64,000 nt of DNA from Aplectana chamaeleonis (taxonomy: Eukaryota; Nematoda; Chromadorea; Rhabditida; Cosmocercidae). This document shows positions 14,175 to 26,253 of this stretch, one piece after another (within the stretch, counting starts at the first letter, position 1; each line of letters starts with the position of its first letter). Under the pieces are notes generated by a model. That model saw only the letters and a list, made by a program, of their open reading frames with translations. It searched no databases and was not told the DNA's origin. The translations under genes and the position numbers were made by a program. The DNA lies in contig JAPDOI010001815.1 of the NCBI GenBank assembly GCA_029168955.1, forward strand, positions 62,001-126,000, given 5' to 3'.

Positions 14175-14660
14175 GCGTCCTGCGCTCTCCCACTGGGTTA
14201 CCGCACACCTTCTACGGCGTCCTGCACACTCCCACTGTGGCCCCGTACATTTTCTACGGCGTCCTGCACACTCCCACTGGGGTCCCGCACACTTTCTACG
14301 GCGTCCTGTGCATTCCCACTGGAACCCGCACACCTTTTACGGCATCCTGCACACTCCCACTGGGGTCCCGCACACTTTCTACGGCGTCCTGCGCACTCCC
14401 AATGGGAGCCCGCACACTTTCTACGGCGTCCTTCGCACTCCCACTGGGTTACCGCACACCTTCTACGGCGTCCTGCACACTCCCACTGGGGCCCGTACAT
14501 TTTCTACGGCGTCCTGCACACTCCCACTGGGGTCCCGCATACTTTCTACGGCGTCCTGCGCATTCCCACTGGGGGCCCGCACACTTTCTACGGCGTCCTG
14601 CACACTCCCATTGGGGGCCCGCACACTTTCTACGGCGTCCTGCACACTCCCACTGGGGTC
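14175..14660 (+). repeat. Segmental duplication within the satellite, copy 2
   Basis: Partner of 12,541 to 13,020. Differences include GTGCATT for GCGCATT, CCTTCGCAC for CCTGCGCAC and a one-base deletion at GGGGCCCG. Confidence 0.85.
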
Positions 14661-17600
14661 CCGCACACTTTCCACGGCGTCCTGCGCACTCCCACTGGGT
14701 TACCGCACACCTTCTACGGCGTCCCACGCATTCCCACTGGGTTACCGCACACCTTCTACGGCGTCCCACACATTCCCACTGGGGTCCCGCACACTTTCTA
14801 CGGCGTCCTGCGCACTCCCAATGGGAGCCCGCACACTTTCTGCGGCGTCCTGCGCGCTCCCACTGGGTTACCGCACACTTTCTACGGCGTCCTGCGCACT
14901 CCCACTGGGTTACCGCACACCTTCTACGGCGTCCTGCGCACTCCCACTGGGGCCCCGCACACTTTCTACGGCGTCCTGCGCACTCCCACTGGGGTTACCG
15001 CACACCTTCTACGGCGTCCCACACATTCCCACTGGGGTCCCGCACACTTTCTACGGCGTCCTGCGCACTCCCACTGGGGTCCCGTACATTTTCTACGGCG
15101 TCCTGCGCTCTCCCACTGGGTTACCGCACTCTTTCTACGACGTCCTGCGCACTCCCACTGGGGTCCCGCACACTTTCTACGGCGTCCTGCGCACTCCCAC
15201 TGGGGCCCGCACACTTTCTACGGCGTCCTGCGCACTCCCACTGGGGTTACCGCACACCTTCTACGGCGTCCTGCACACTCCCACTGGGGTCCCGCACACT
15301 TTCTACGGCGTCCTGCGCACTCCCAATGGGAGCCCGCACACTTTCCACGGCGGCCTTCGCACTCCCACTGGGTTACCGCACACTTTCTACGGCGTCCTGC
15401 GCACTCCCACTGGGTTACCGCACACCTTCTACGGCGTCCCACACATTCCCACTGGGGTCCCGTACATTCTCTACGGCGTCCTGCGCACTCCCACTTGGGC
15501 CCCGTACATTTTCTACGGCGTCCTGCGCACTCCCACTGGGTTACCGCACACCTTCTACGGCGTCCCACACATTCCCACTGGGGTCCCGCACACTTTCTAC
15601 GGCGTCCTGCGCACTCCCACTGGGTTACCGCACATCTTCTACGGCGTCCCACGCATTCCCACTGTGGTCCCGCACACTTTCTACGGCGTCCTGCGCACTC
15701 CCACTGGGGCCCCGTACATTTTCTACGGCGTCCTGCGCGCTCCCACTGGGTTACCGCACACCTTCTACGGCGTCCTGCACACTCCCACTGGGTTACCGCA
15801 CACCTTCTACGGCGTCCTGCGCACTCCCACTGGGGTCCCGCACACTTCTACGGCGTCCTGCGCACTCCCACTGGGGTCCCGCACACTTTCTACGGCGTCC
15901 TGCGCACTCCCACTGGGGCCCGCACACTTTCTACGGCGTCCTGCGCACTCCCACTGGGTTACCGCACACCTTCTACGGCGTCCTGCACACTCCCACTGGG
16001 GTCCCGCACACTTTCTACGGCGTCCTGCGCACTCCCACTGGGGCCCCGTACATTTTCTACGGCGTCCTGCGCTCTCCCACTGAGTTACCGCACACTTCCT
16101 ACGGCGTCCTGCACATTCCCACTGGGGTCCCGCACACTTTCTACGGCGTCCTGCGCACTCCCACTGGGAGCCCGCACACTTTCTACGGCGTCCTGCGCAC
16201 TCCCACTGGGTTACCGCACACCTTCTACGGCGTCCTGCGCACTCCCAATGGGAGCCCGCACACTTTCTACGGCGTCTTGCGCACTCCCACTGGGTTACCG
16301 CACACTTTCTACGGCGTCCTGCACACTCCCACTGGGGTCCCGCACACTTTCTACGGCGTCCTGCGCATTCCCACTGGGGTCCTGCACACTTTCTACGGCG
16401 TCCTGCGCACTCCCACTGGAGTACCGCACATTTTCTACGGCGTCCTGCGCACTGCCACTGGGGTCCCGCACACTTCCTACGGCGTCCTGCGCACTCCCAC
16501 TGGGTTACCGCACACTTTCTACGGCGTCCTGCGCACTCCCACTGGGTTACCGCACACCTTCTACGGCGTCCTGCGCATTCCTACTGGGGGCCCGCACACT
16601 TTCCACGGCGTCCTACGCACTCCCACTTTGGGGCCCGCACACTTTCTACGGCGTCCTGCGCATTCCCACTGGGTTACCGCACACCTTCTACGGCGTGCTG
16701 CGCATTTCCACTGTGGTCCCGCACACTTTATACGGCGTCCTGCGCACTCCCACTGGGTTACCGCACACCTTCTACGGCGTCCTGCACACTCCCACTGGGG
16801 TCCCGCACACTTTCTACGGCGTCCTGCGCACTCCCACTGGGTTACCGCCCACTTTCTACGGCGTCCTGCGCACTCCCACTGGGTTACCGCACACTTTCTA
16901 CGGCGTCCTGCGCACTCCCACTGGTGGCCCGCACACTTTCTGCGGCGTCCTGCGCACTCCCACTGGGGTCCCGCTCACTTTCTGCGGCATCCTGCGCACT
17001 CCCACTGTGGTGCCGCACACTTCCTTCGGCGTCCTGCGCACTCCCACTGGTGTCCCGTACATTTTCTACGGCGTCCTGCGCACTCCCACTGGGGTACCGC
17101 ACACTTTCTACGACGTCCTGCGCACTCCCACTAGGCTACCGCACACTTTCTACGGCGTCCTGCGCACTCCCACTGGGGTGCCGCACACTTCCTTCGGCGT
17201 CCTGCGCACTCCCACTGGTGTCCCGTACATTTTCTACGGCGTCCTGCGCCCCCCCACTGGGTTACCGCACACTTTCTACGGCGTTCTGTGCACTCCCACT
17301 AGGGGCCCGCACACTTTCTGCGGCGTCCTACGCACTCCCACTGGGGTACCGCACAGTTTCTACGGCGTTCTGCGCACCCCCTTTGGGGTAACGCATACTT
17401 TCTACGGCGTTCTGCGCACTCCCACTGGGGTAACACACACTTTCTACGGCGTCCTGCGCTCTCGCACTGGGTTACCGCACACTTTCTCCGGCATTCTGCA
17501 CACTCCCATTGGGGGCCCGCACACTTTCTACGGCGTCCTGAGCATTCCCACTGGAACCCGCACACCTTTTACGGCATCCTGCACACTCCCACTGGGGTCC

Positions 17601-19054
17601 CGCACACTTTCTACGGCGTCCTGCGCACTCCCACTGGGTTACCGCACACCTTCTACGGCGTCCTGCACACTCCCACTGGGGTCCCGTACATTTTCTACGG
17701 CGTCCTGCACACTCCCACTGGGGTCCCGTACACTTTCTACGGCGTCCTGCGCACTCCCACTGGGTTACCGCACACCTTCTACGGCGTCCTGCACACTCCC
17801 ACTGGGGCCCCGTACATTTTCTACGGCGTCCTGCGCACTCCCACTGGGTTACCGCACACCTTCTACGGCGTCCTGCACACTCCCACTGGGGCCCCGTACA
17901 TTTTCTACGGCGTCCTGTGCACTCCCAATGGGAGCCCGCACACCTTCTACGGCGTCCTGCACACTCCCACTGTACCCCCGCACACTTTCTACGGCGCCCT
18001 GTGCACTCCCAATGGGAGCCCGCACACTTTCTACGGCGTCTTGCGCACTCCCACTGGGTTACCGCACACCTTCTACGGCGTCCTGCACACTCCCACTGGG
18101 GCCCCGTACATTTTCTACGGCGTCCTGCGCACTCCCACTGGGTTACCGCACACCTTCTACGGCGTCCTGCGCGCTCCCACTTTGGGCACGCACACTATCT
18201 ACGGCGTCTTGCGCACTCCCACTGGGTTACCGCACACCTTCTACGGACTCCTGCGCACTCCCATTGCGGGCCCGTACACTTTCTACGGCGTCCTGCGCAC
18301 TCCCACTGGGTTACCGCACACCTTCTACGGCGTCCTGCGCACTCCCACTGGGTTACCGCACACTTTCTACGGCGTCCTGCGCACTCCCACTGGGGTCCCG
18401 CACATTTTCTACGGCGTCCTGCGCACTGCCACTGGGTTACCGCACACTTTCTACGGCGTCCTGCCCAGTCCCACCGGGGTAGCGCACACTTTCTACCGGG
18501 TCCTGCGCGTTCCCACTGGGGTACCGCACACTTTCTACGGCGTCCTGCGCACTCCCACTGGGGTACCGCACACTTTCTACGGCGTCCTGCGCACTCCCAC
18601 TGGGGTAACACACACTTTCTACGGCGTCCTGCGCACTCCCACTGGATACCGCACCCTTTCTGCGGCGTCCTGCGCACTCCCACTGGGGGCGCACACTTTC
18701 TACGGCGTCCTGCGCACTCCCACTGGGGTTACCGCACACTTTCTACGGCGTCCTGCGCACTCCCACTGGGGGCCCGCACACTTTCTACGGCGTCCTGCGC
18801 ACTCCCACTGGGTTACCGCACACTTTCTACGGCGTCCTGCGCACTCCCACTGGGTCCCGCACACTTTCTCCGGCGTCCTGCGCATTCCCACTGGGGCCCG
18901 CACACTTTCTACGGCGTCCTGCGCACTCCCACTGGGTTACCGCACACCTTCTACGGCGTCCTGCGCATTCCCACTGGGGTCCCGCACACTTTCTACGGCG
19001 TCCTGCGCACTCCAAATGGGAGCCCGCACACTTTCTACGGCGTCTTGCGCACTC

Positions 19055-19130
19055 CCACTGGGTAACCGCACACCTACGGCGTCCTGCACACTCCCACTGG
19101 GGTTCCGTACATTTTTCTACGGCGTCCTGC
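19055..19130 (+). repeat. Linked rare-variant block, copy 1
   Basis: Three rare events occur together: GGGTAACC (which creates a TAA stop), a 39-bp unit lacking TTC, and an extra T in ACATTTTTCTACGG. The same trio occurs about 1,842 bp downstream at 20,897 to 20,972, so the two blocks are copies of one segment. Confidence 0.85.
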
Positions 19131-20896
19131 GCACTCCCACTGGGTTACCGCACACCTTCTACGGCGTCCTGCGCACTCCCACTGGGGCCCCGTACATTTT
19201 CTACGGCGTCCCACACATTCCCACTGGGGTACCGCACACTTTCTACGGCGTCCTGCGCACTCCCACTGGAACCCGCACACCTTCTACGGCGTCCTGCGCA
19301 CTCCCACTGGGGTCCCGTACATTTTCTACGGCGTCCTGCGCACTCCCACTGGGGCCCCGTACATTTTCTACGGCGTCCTGCGCACTCCCAATGGGTTACC
19401 GCACACCTTCTACGGCGTCCCACACATTCCCACTGGGGTCCCGCACACTTTCTACGGCGTCCTGCGCACTCCCAATGGGAGCCCGCACACTTTCTACGGC
19501 GTCTTGCGCACTCCCACTGGGTTACCGCACACCTTCTACGGCGTCCCACACATTCCCACTGGGGTCCCGCACACTTTCTACGGCGTCCTGCGCACTCCCA
19601 CTGGGTTACCGCACACCTTCTACGGCGTCCCACGCATTCCCACTGTGGTCCCGTACATTTTCTACGGCGTCCTGCGCACTCCCACTGGGTTACCGCACAC
19701 TTTCTACGGCGTCTTGCGCACTCCCACTGGGTTACCGCACACCTTCTACGGCGTCCTGCACACTCCCACTGGGGTCCCGCACACTTTCTACGGCGTCCTG
19801 CGCACTCCCACTGGGGCCCCGTACATTTTCTACGGCGTCCTGCGCACTCCCACTGGGTTACCGCACACCTTCTACGGCGTCCCACACATTCCCACTGGGG
19901 TCCCGCACACTTTCTACGGCGTCCTGCGCACTCCCATTGGGGGCCCGCACACTTTCTACGGCGTCCTGCGCTCTCCCACTGGGTTACCGCACACTTTCTA
20001 CGGCATTCTGCACACTCCCACTGGGGTCCCGTACATTTTCTACGGCGTCCTGCGCTCTCCCACTGGGTTACCGCACACTTTCTACGGCGTACTGCGCGCT
20101 CCCACTGGGGTCCCGCACACTTTCTACGGCGTCCTGCGCACTCCCAATGGGAGCCCGCACACTTTCTACGGCGTCCTGCGCGCTCCCACTTTGGGCATGC
20201 ACACTTTCTACGGCGTCCTGTGCATTCCCAGTGGAACCCGCACACCTTTTACGGCATCCTGCACACTCCCACTGGGGTCCCGCACACTTTCTACGGCGTC
20301 CTGCGCACTCCCATTGGGGCCCGTACATTTTCTACGGCGTCCTGCGCACTCCCACTGGGTTACCGCACACCCTCTACGGCGTCCCACACATTCCCACTGG
20401 GGTCCCGCACACTTTCTACGGCGTCCTGCGCACTCCCAATGGGAGCCCGCACACTTTCTACGGCGTCTTGCGCACTCCCACTGGGTTACCGCACACCTTC
20501 TACGGCGTCCTGCACACTCCCACTGGGGTCCCGTACATTTTCTACGGCGTCCTGCACACTCCCACTGGGGTCCCGCATACTTTCTACGGCGTCCTGCGCA
20601 TTCCCACTGGGGTCTCGTACATTTTCTACGGCGTCCTGCACACTCCCACTGGGGGCCGCACACTTTCTACGGCGTCCTGCGCACTCCCACTGGGTTACCG
20701 CACACCTTCTACGGCGTCCTGCGCACTCCCACTGGGGTTCCGCACACTTTATACGGCGTCCTGCGCGCTCCCACTTTGGGCACGCACACTATCTACGGCG
20801 TCTTGCGCACTCCCACTGGGGGCCCGCACACTTTCTACGGCGTCCTGCACACTCCCATTGGGGGCCCGCACACTTTCTACGGCGTCCTGCACACTC

Positions 20897-20972
20897 CCAC
20901 TGGGTAACCGCACACCTACGGCGTCCTGCACACTCCCACTGGGGTTCCGTACATTTTTCTACGGCGTCCTGC
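20897..20972 (+). repeat. Linked rare-variant block, copy 2
   Basis: Partner of 19,055 to 19,130 with the same three linked variants. Confidence 0.85.
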
Positions 20973-23900
20973 ACACTCCCATTGGGGCCCCGCACACTTT
21001 CTACGGCGTCCTGCACACTCCCACTGGGTTACCGCACACTTTCTACGGCGTCCTGCACACTCCCACTGGGGCCCGCACACTTTCTACGGCGTCCTGCGCA
21101 CTCCCACTGGGTTACCGCACACTTTCTACGGCGTCCTGCGCACTCCCACTGGGGTCCGCACACTTTCTACGGCGTCCTGCGCACTCCCATTGGAGGCCCG
21201 CACACTTTCTACGGCGTCCTGCGCACGCCCACTGGGTTACCGCACACCTTCTACGGCGTCCTTCGCACTCCCACTGGGGTCCCGCACACCTTCTACGGCG
21301 TCCTTCGCACTCCCATTGGGGGACCGCAAACTTTCTACGGCGTCATGCGCATTCCCACTGGGTTACCGCACACTTTCTACGGCGTCCTGCGCACTCCCAT
21401 TGGAGGCCCGCACACTTTCTACGGCGTCCTGCGCACGCCCACTGGGTTACCGCACACCTTCTACAGCGTCCTGCACACTCCCACTAGGTCCCGTATATTT
21501 TTTACGGCGTCTTGCGCACTCCCACTGGGGTACCGCACACTTTCTACGGCGTCCTGCGCACTCCCACTATGGTCATACACACTTTCTACGGCGTCCTGCG
21601 CATTCCCACTGGGGGACCGCAAACTTTCTACGGCGTCATGCGCATTCCCACTGGGTTACCGCACACTTTCTACGGCGTCCTGCGCACTCCCATTGGAGGC
21701 CCGCACACTTTCTACGGCGTCCTGCGCACGCCCACTGGGGTCCCGCCCACTTTCTACGGCGTCCTGCGCACTCCCACTGGGTTACCGCACACTTTCTACG
21801 GCGTCTTGCGCACTCCCACTGGGTTACCGCACACCTTCTACGGCGTCCTGCACACTCCCACTGGGGCCCCGTACATTTTCTACGGCGTCCTGCGCACTCC
21901 CACTGGGTTACCGCACACCTTCTACGGCGTCCTGCACACTCCCACTGGGGTCCCGCACACTTTCTACGGCGTCCTGCGCACTCCCATTGGGGGCCCACAC
22001 ACTTTCTACGGCGTCCTGCGCTCTCCCACTGGGTTACCGCACACTTTCAACGGCATTCTGCACACTCCCACTGGGGTCCCGTACATTTTCTACGGCGTCC
22101 TGCGCACTCCCACTGGGGCCCCGTACATTTTCTACGGCGTCCTGCGCACTCCCAATGGGTTCCGCACACTTTCTACGGCGTCCTGCGCATTCCCACTGGG
22201 GTCCCGCACACTTTCTACGGCGTCCTGCGCACTCCCACTGGGGCCCGCACACTTTCTACGGCGTCCTGCGCACTCCCACTGGGTTACCGCACACCTTCTA
22301 CGGCGTCCTCCGCCCTCCCAATGGGGGCCCGCACACTTTCTACGGCGTCCTGCGCTCTCCCACTGGGTTACCGCACACCTTCTACGGCGTCCCACACATT
22401 TCCACTGGGGTGCCGCACACTTTCTACGGCGTCCTGCGCACTCCCACTGGGGTCCCGTACATTTTCTACGGCGTCCTGGGCACTCCCGTTGGGAGCCCGC
22501 ACGCTTTCTACGGCGTCCTGTGCATTCCCACTGGGGTCCCGCATGCTTTCTACGGCGTCCTGCGCACTCCCACTGGGTTACCGCACACCTTCTACGGCGT
22601 CCTGCACATTCCCACTGGGGTCCCGCATGCTTTCTACGGCGTTCTGCGCACTCCCGATGGGGGCCGCACACTTTCTACGGCGTCTTGCGCACTCCCACTG
22701 GGTTACCGCTCACCTTCTACGGCGTCCTGCACACTCCCACTGGGGCCCCGTACATTTTCTACGGCGTCCTGCGCACTCCCGCTGGGGTCCCGTACATTTT
22801 CTACGGCGTCCTGCACACTCCCACTGGGTTACCGCACACCTTCTACGGCATCCTGTACACTCCCACTGGGGTCCCGTACACTTTCTACGGCGTCCTGCGC
22901 ACTCCCACTGGGAGCCCGCACACTTTCTACGGCGTCCTGCGCACTCCCACTGGGTTACCGCACACTTTCTACGGCGTCCTGCGCATTCCCACTGGGGGCC
23001 CGCACACTTTCTACGGCGTCCTGCGCACTCCCATTGGGGGCCCGCACACTTTCTACGGCGTCCTGCGCACTCCCACTGGATTACCGCACACCTTCTACGG
23101 CGTCCTGCGCATTCCCACTGGGGGTCCGCACACTTTCTACGGCGTCCTGCACACTCCCATTGGAGCCCGCACACTTTCTACGGCGTCCTGCGCATTCTCA
23201 CTGGGTTACCGCACACCTTCTACGGCGTCCTGCACACTCCCACTGGGGTCCCGCACACTTTCTACGGCGTCCTGCGCACTCCCACTGGGTTACCGCACAC
23301 CTTCTACGGCGTCCTGCGCATTCCCACTTTGAGCCCGCACACTTTCTCCGGCGTCCTGCGCATTCCCACAGGGTTACCGCACACTTTCTACGGCGTCCTG
23401 CGCATTACCACTGAGGGCTCGCACACTTTCTATGGTGTCCTGCGCATTCCCACTGAGGGCCCGCACACTTTCTGCGGCTTCCTGCGCACTCCCACTGGGT
23501 CACCGCACACTTTCTGCGGCATCCTGCGCATTCCCACTGGGGTCCCGCACACTTTCTACGGCGTCCTGCGCACTCCCACTTGGTTACCGAACACCTTCTA
23601 CGGCGTCCCGCGCATTCCCACTGTGGTCCCGCACACTTTCTACGGCGTTCTGCGCACTCCCATTGGGAGCTCGCACACTTTCTACGGCGTCCTGCGCATT
23701 CCCACAGGGGTACCGCACACCTTCTATGGTGTCCTGCGCATTACCACTGGGTTACCGCACACCTACGGCGTAACGCGCATTCCCACTGGGGTCCCGCACA
23801 CTTCCTACGGCATCCTGCACACTCCCACTGGGGTCCCGCACACTTTCTACGGCGTCCTGCGCACTCCCAATGGGAGCCCGCACACTTTCAACGGCATTCT

Positions 23901-26253
23901 GCACACTCCCACTGGGGTCCCGTACATTTTCTTCGGCGTCCTGGGCACTCCCGTTGGGAGCCCGCACGCTTTCTACGGCGTCCTGTGCATTCCCACTGGA
24001 ACCCGCACACCTTCTACGGCGTCCTGCGCACTCCCACTGGGGTCCCGTACATTTTCTACGGCGTCCTGCGCACTCCCACTGGGGCCCCGTACACTTTCTA
24101 CGGCGTCTTGCGCACTCCCACTGGGTTACCGCACACCTTCTACGGCGTCCTGCACACTCCCACTGGGGTCCCGCACACTTTCGACGGCGTCCTGCACACT
24201 CTCACTGGGTTACCGCACACCTACGGCGTCCTGCACACTCCCACTGGGGTTCCGTACATTTTCTACGGCGTCCTGCGCACTCCCACTGGGTTACCGCACA
24301 CCTTCTACGGCGTCCCACGCATTCCCACTGGGTTACCGCACACTTTCTACGGCATTCTGCACACTCCCACTGGGGTCCCGTACATTTTCTACGGCGTCCT
24401 GGGCACTCCCACTGGGGCCCGCACACTTTCTACGGCGTCCTGCGCACTCCCACTGGGTTACCGCACACCTTTTACGGCATCCTGCACACTCCCACTGGGG
24501 TCCCGCACACTTTCTACGGCGTCCTGCGCACTCCCAATGGGAGCCCGCACACTTTCTACGGCGTCCTGCGCACTCCCACTGTGGCCCCGTACATTTTCTA
24601 CGGCGTCCTGCACACTCCCACTGGGGTCCCGCACACTTTCTACGGCGTCCTGTGCACTCCCACTGGAACCCGCACACTTTCTACGGCGTCCTCCGCACTC
24701 CCACTGGGGTCCCGCACACTTTCTACGGCGTCCTGCGCACTCCCACTGGGTTACCGCACACCTTCTACGGCGTCCTGCGCACTCCCACTGGGGTCCCGCA
24801 CACTTTCTACGGCGTCCTGCGCACTCCCACTAGGGTACCGCACACTTTCTACGGCGTCCTGCGCACTCCCACTGGAGTACCGCACACTATCTACGACGTC
24901 CTGCGCACTCCCACTGGGTTACCGCACACTTTCTACGGCGTCCTGCGCATTCCCACTGGAGTCCCGTACATTTTCTGCGGCGTCCTGCGCACTCCCACTG
25001 GGTTACCGCACACCTTCTTCGGCGTCCTGCGCAATCCCACTTTGAGCCCGCACACCTTCTACGGCGTCCTGCGCATTCCAACTGGGTTACCGCACACTTT
25101 CTACGGCGTCCTGCGCACTCCCACTGTGGTCCCGCACACTTTCTACGGCGTCCTGCGCACTCCCACTGGGGTCCCGGACACTTCCTACGGCGTCCTGCGC
25201 ACTCCCATTGGGGGCCCGCACACTTTCTACGGCGTTCTGCGCACTCCCACTGGGTTACCGCACACCTTCTACGGCGTCCTGCGCATTCATACTGGGGTAC
25301 CGCACACTTTCTACGGCGTCCTGCGCATTCCCACTGGGGGCCCGCATACTTTCTACGGCGTCCTGCGCACTCTCACTGGGTTACCACACACTTTCAACGG
25401 CATTCTGCACACTCCCACTGGGGTCCCGCACACTTTCTACGGCGTCCTGAGCACTCCCATTGGGGGCCCGCACACTTTCTACAGCTTCCTGCGCACTCCC
25501 ACTGGTGGACCGCACAATTTCTACGGCGTCCTGCACACTCCCACTGGGGTCCCGCACATTTTCTACATCGTCCTGCGCACTCCCACTGGGAGCCCGCACA
25601 CTTTCTACGGCGCCCTGTGCATTCCCACTGGATCCCGCCCACCTTCTACGGCGTCCTGCGCCCTCCCACTGGGGTCCCGTACATTTTCTACGGCGTCCTG
25701 CGCACTCCCACTGGGGGAGCCCGCACACTTTCTACGGCGTCCTGCGCACTCCCACTGGGGTACCGCACACTTTCTACGGCGTCCTGCGCACTCCCACTGG
25801 GGTCCCGCACACTTTCTACGGCGTCCTGCGCACTCCCACTGGGTTACCGCACACACCTTCTACGGCGTCCTGCGCACTCCCACTGGGGCCCCGCACATTT
25901 TCAACGGCATTCTGCACACTCCCACTGGGTTACCGCACACCTACGGCGTCCTGCACATTCCCACTGGGATCCCGCACACTTTCTACGGCGTCCTGCGCAC
26001 TCCCATTGGGGGCCCGTACATTTTCTACGGCGTCCTGCGTACTCCCACTGGGTTACCGCACATCTTCTACGGCGTCCTGCACACCCCCACAGGGGTCCCG
26101 TACATTTTCTACGGCGTCCTGCGTACTCCCACTGGGTTACCGCACTTTCTACGGCATCCTGAGCACTCTCACTGGGGTATCGCACACTTTCTACGGCGTC
26201 CTGCACACTCCCACTGGGGTCCCGCACACTTTCTACGGCGTCCTGCGCACTCC

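Larger units (their letters stand above)
1..26253 (+). repeat. 42-bp satellite array, about 625 units, open at the left window edge
   Basis: An unbroken tandem array with a 42-bp period. The best conserved core is TTTCTACGGCGTCCTGCGC, followed after a few bases by CTCCCACTGGG and a variable linker (GGGTTACCG, GGGGTCCCG, GGGGCCCCG, GGGAGCCCG, GGGGGCCCG). The commonest unit is about 62% GC with C about twice as frequent as G on the plus strand. Most units are exactly 42 bp; 41-bp and 39-bp forms recur (a 39-bp form lacking TTC occurs near 1,973, 3,007, 13,031, 19,073, 20,913, 23,758, 24,218 and 25,937). Translated, the unit gives PHTFYGVLRTPTGL, RTLSTASCALPLGY or AHFLRRPAHSHWVT according to frame. 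Open frames run for kilobases but drift between all three frames at each 41-bp unit, so I do not call a protein. The array begins before base 1 and ends abruptly at about 26,253. Confidence 0.97.

Noticed and set aside
7647..18482. An uninterrupted plus-strand frame of about 3,600 codons
   Set aside because: It is a by-product of a stop-free 42-bp satellite unit and passes through all three unit frames, so it does not encode one repeated peptide.
1..26253. CRISPR-like array because of regular repeats
   Set aside because: There are no unique spacers; every position belongs to the repeat unit, and the context is eukaryotic.
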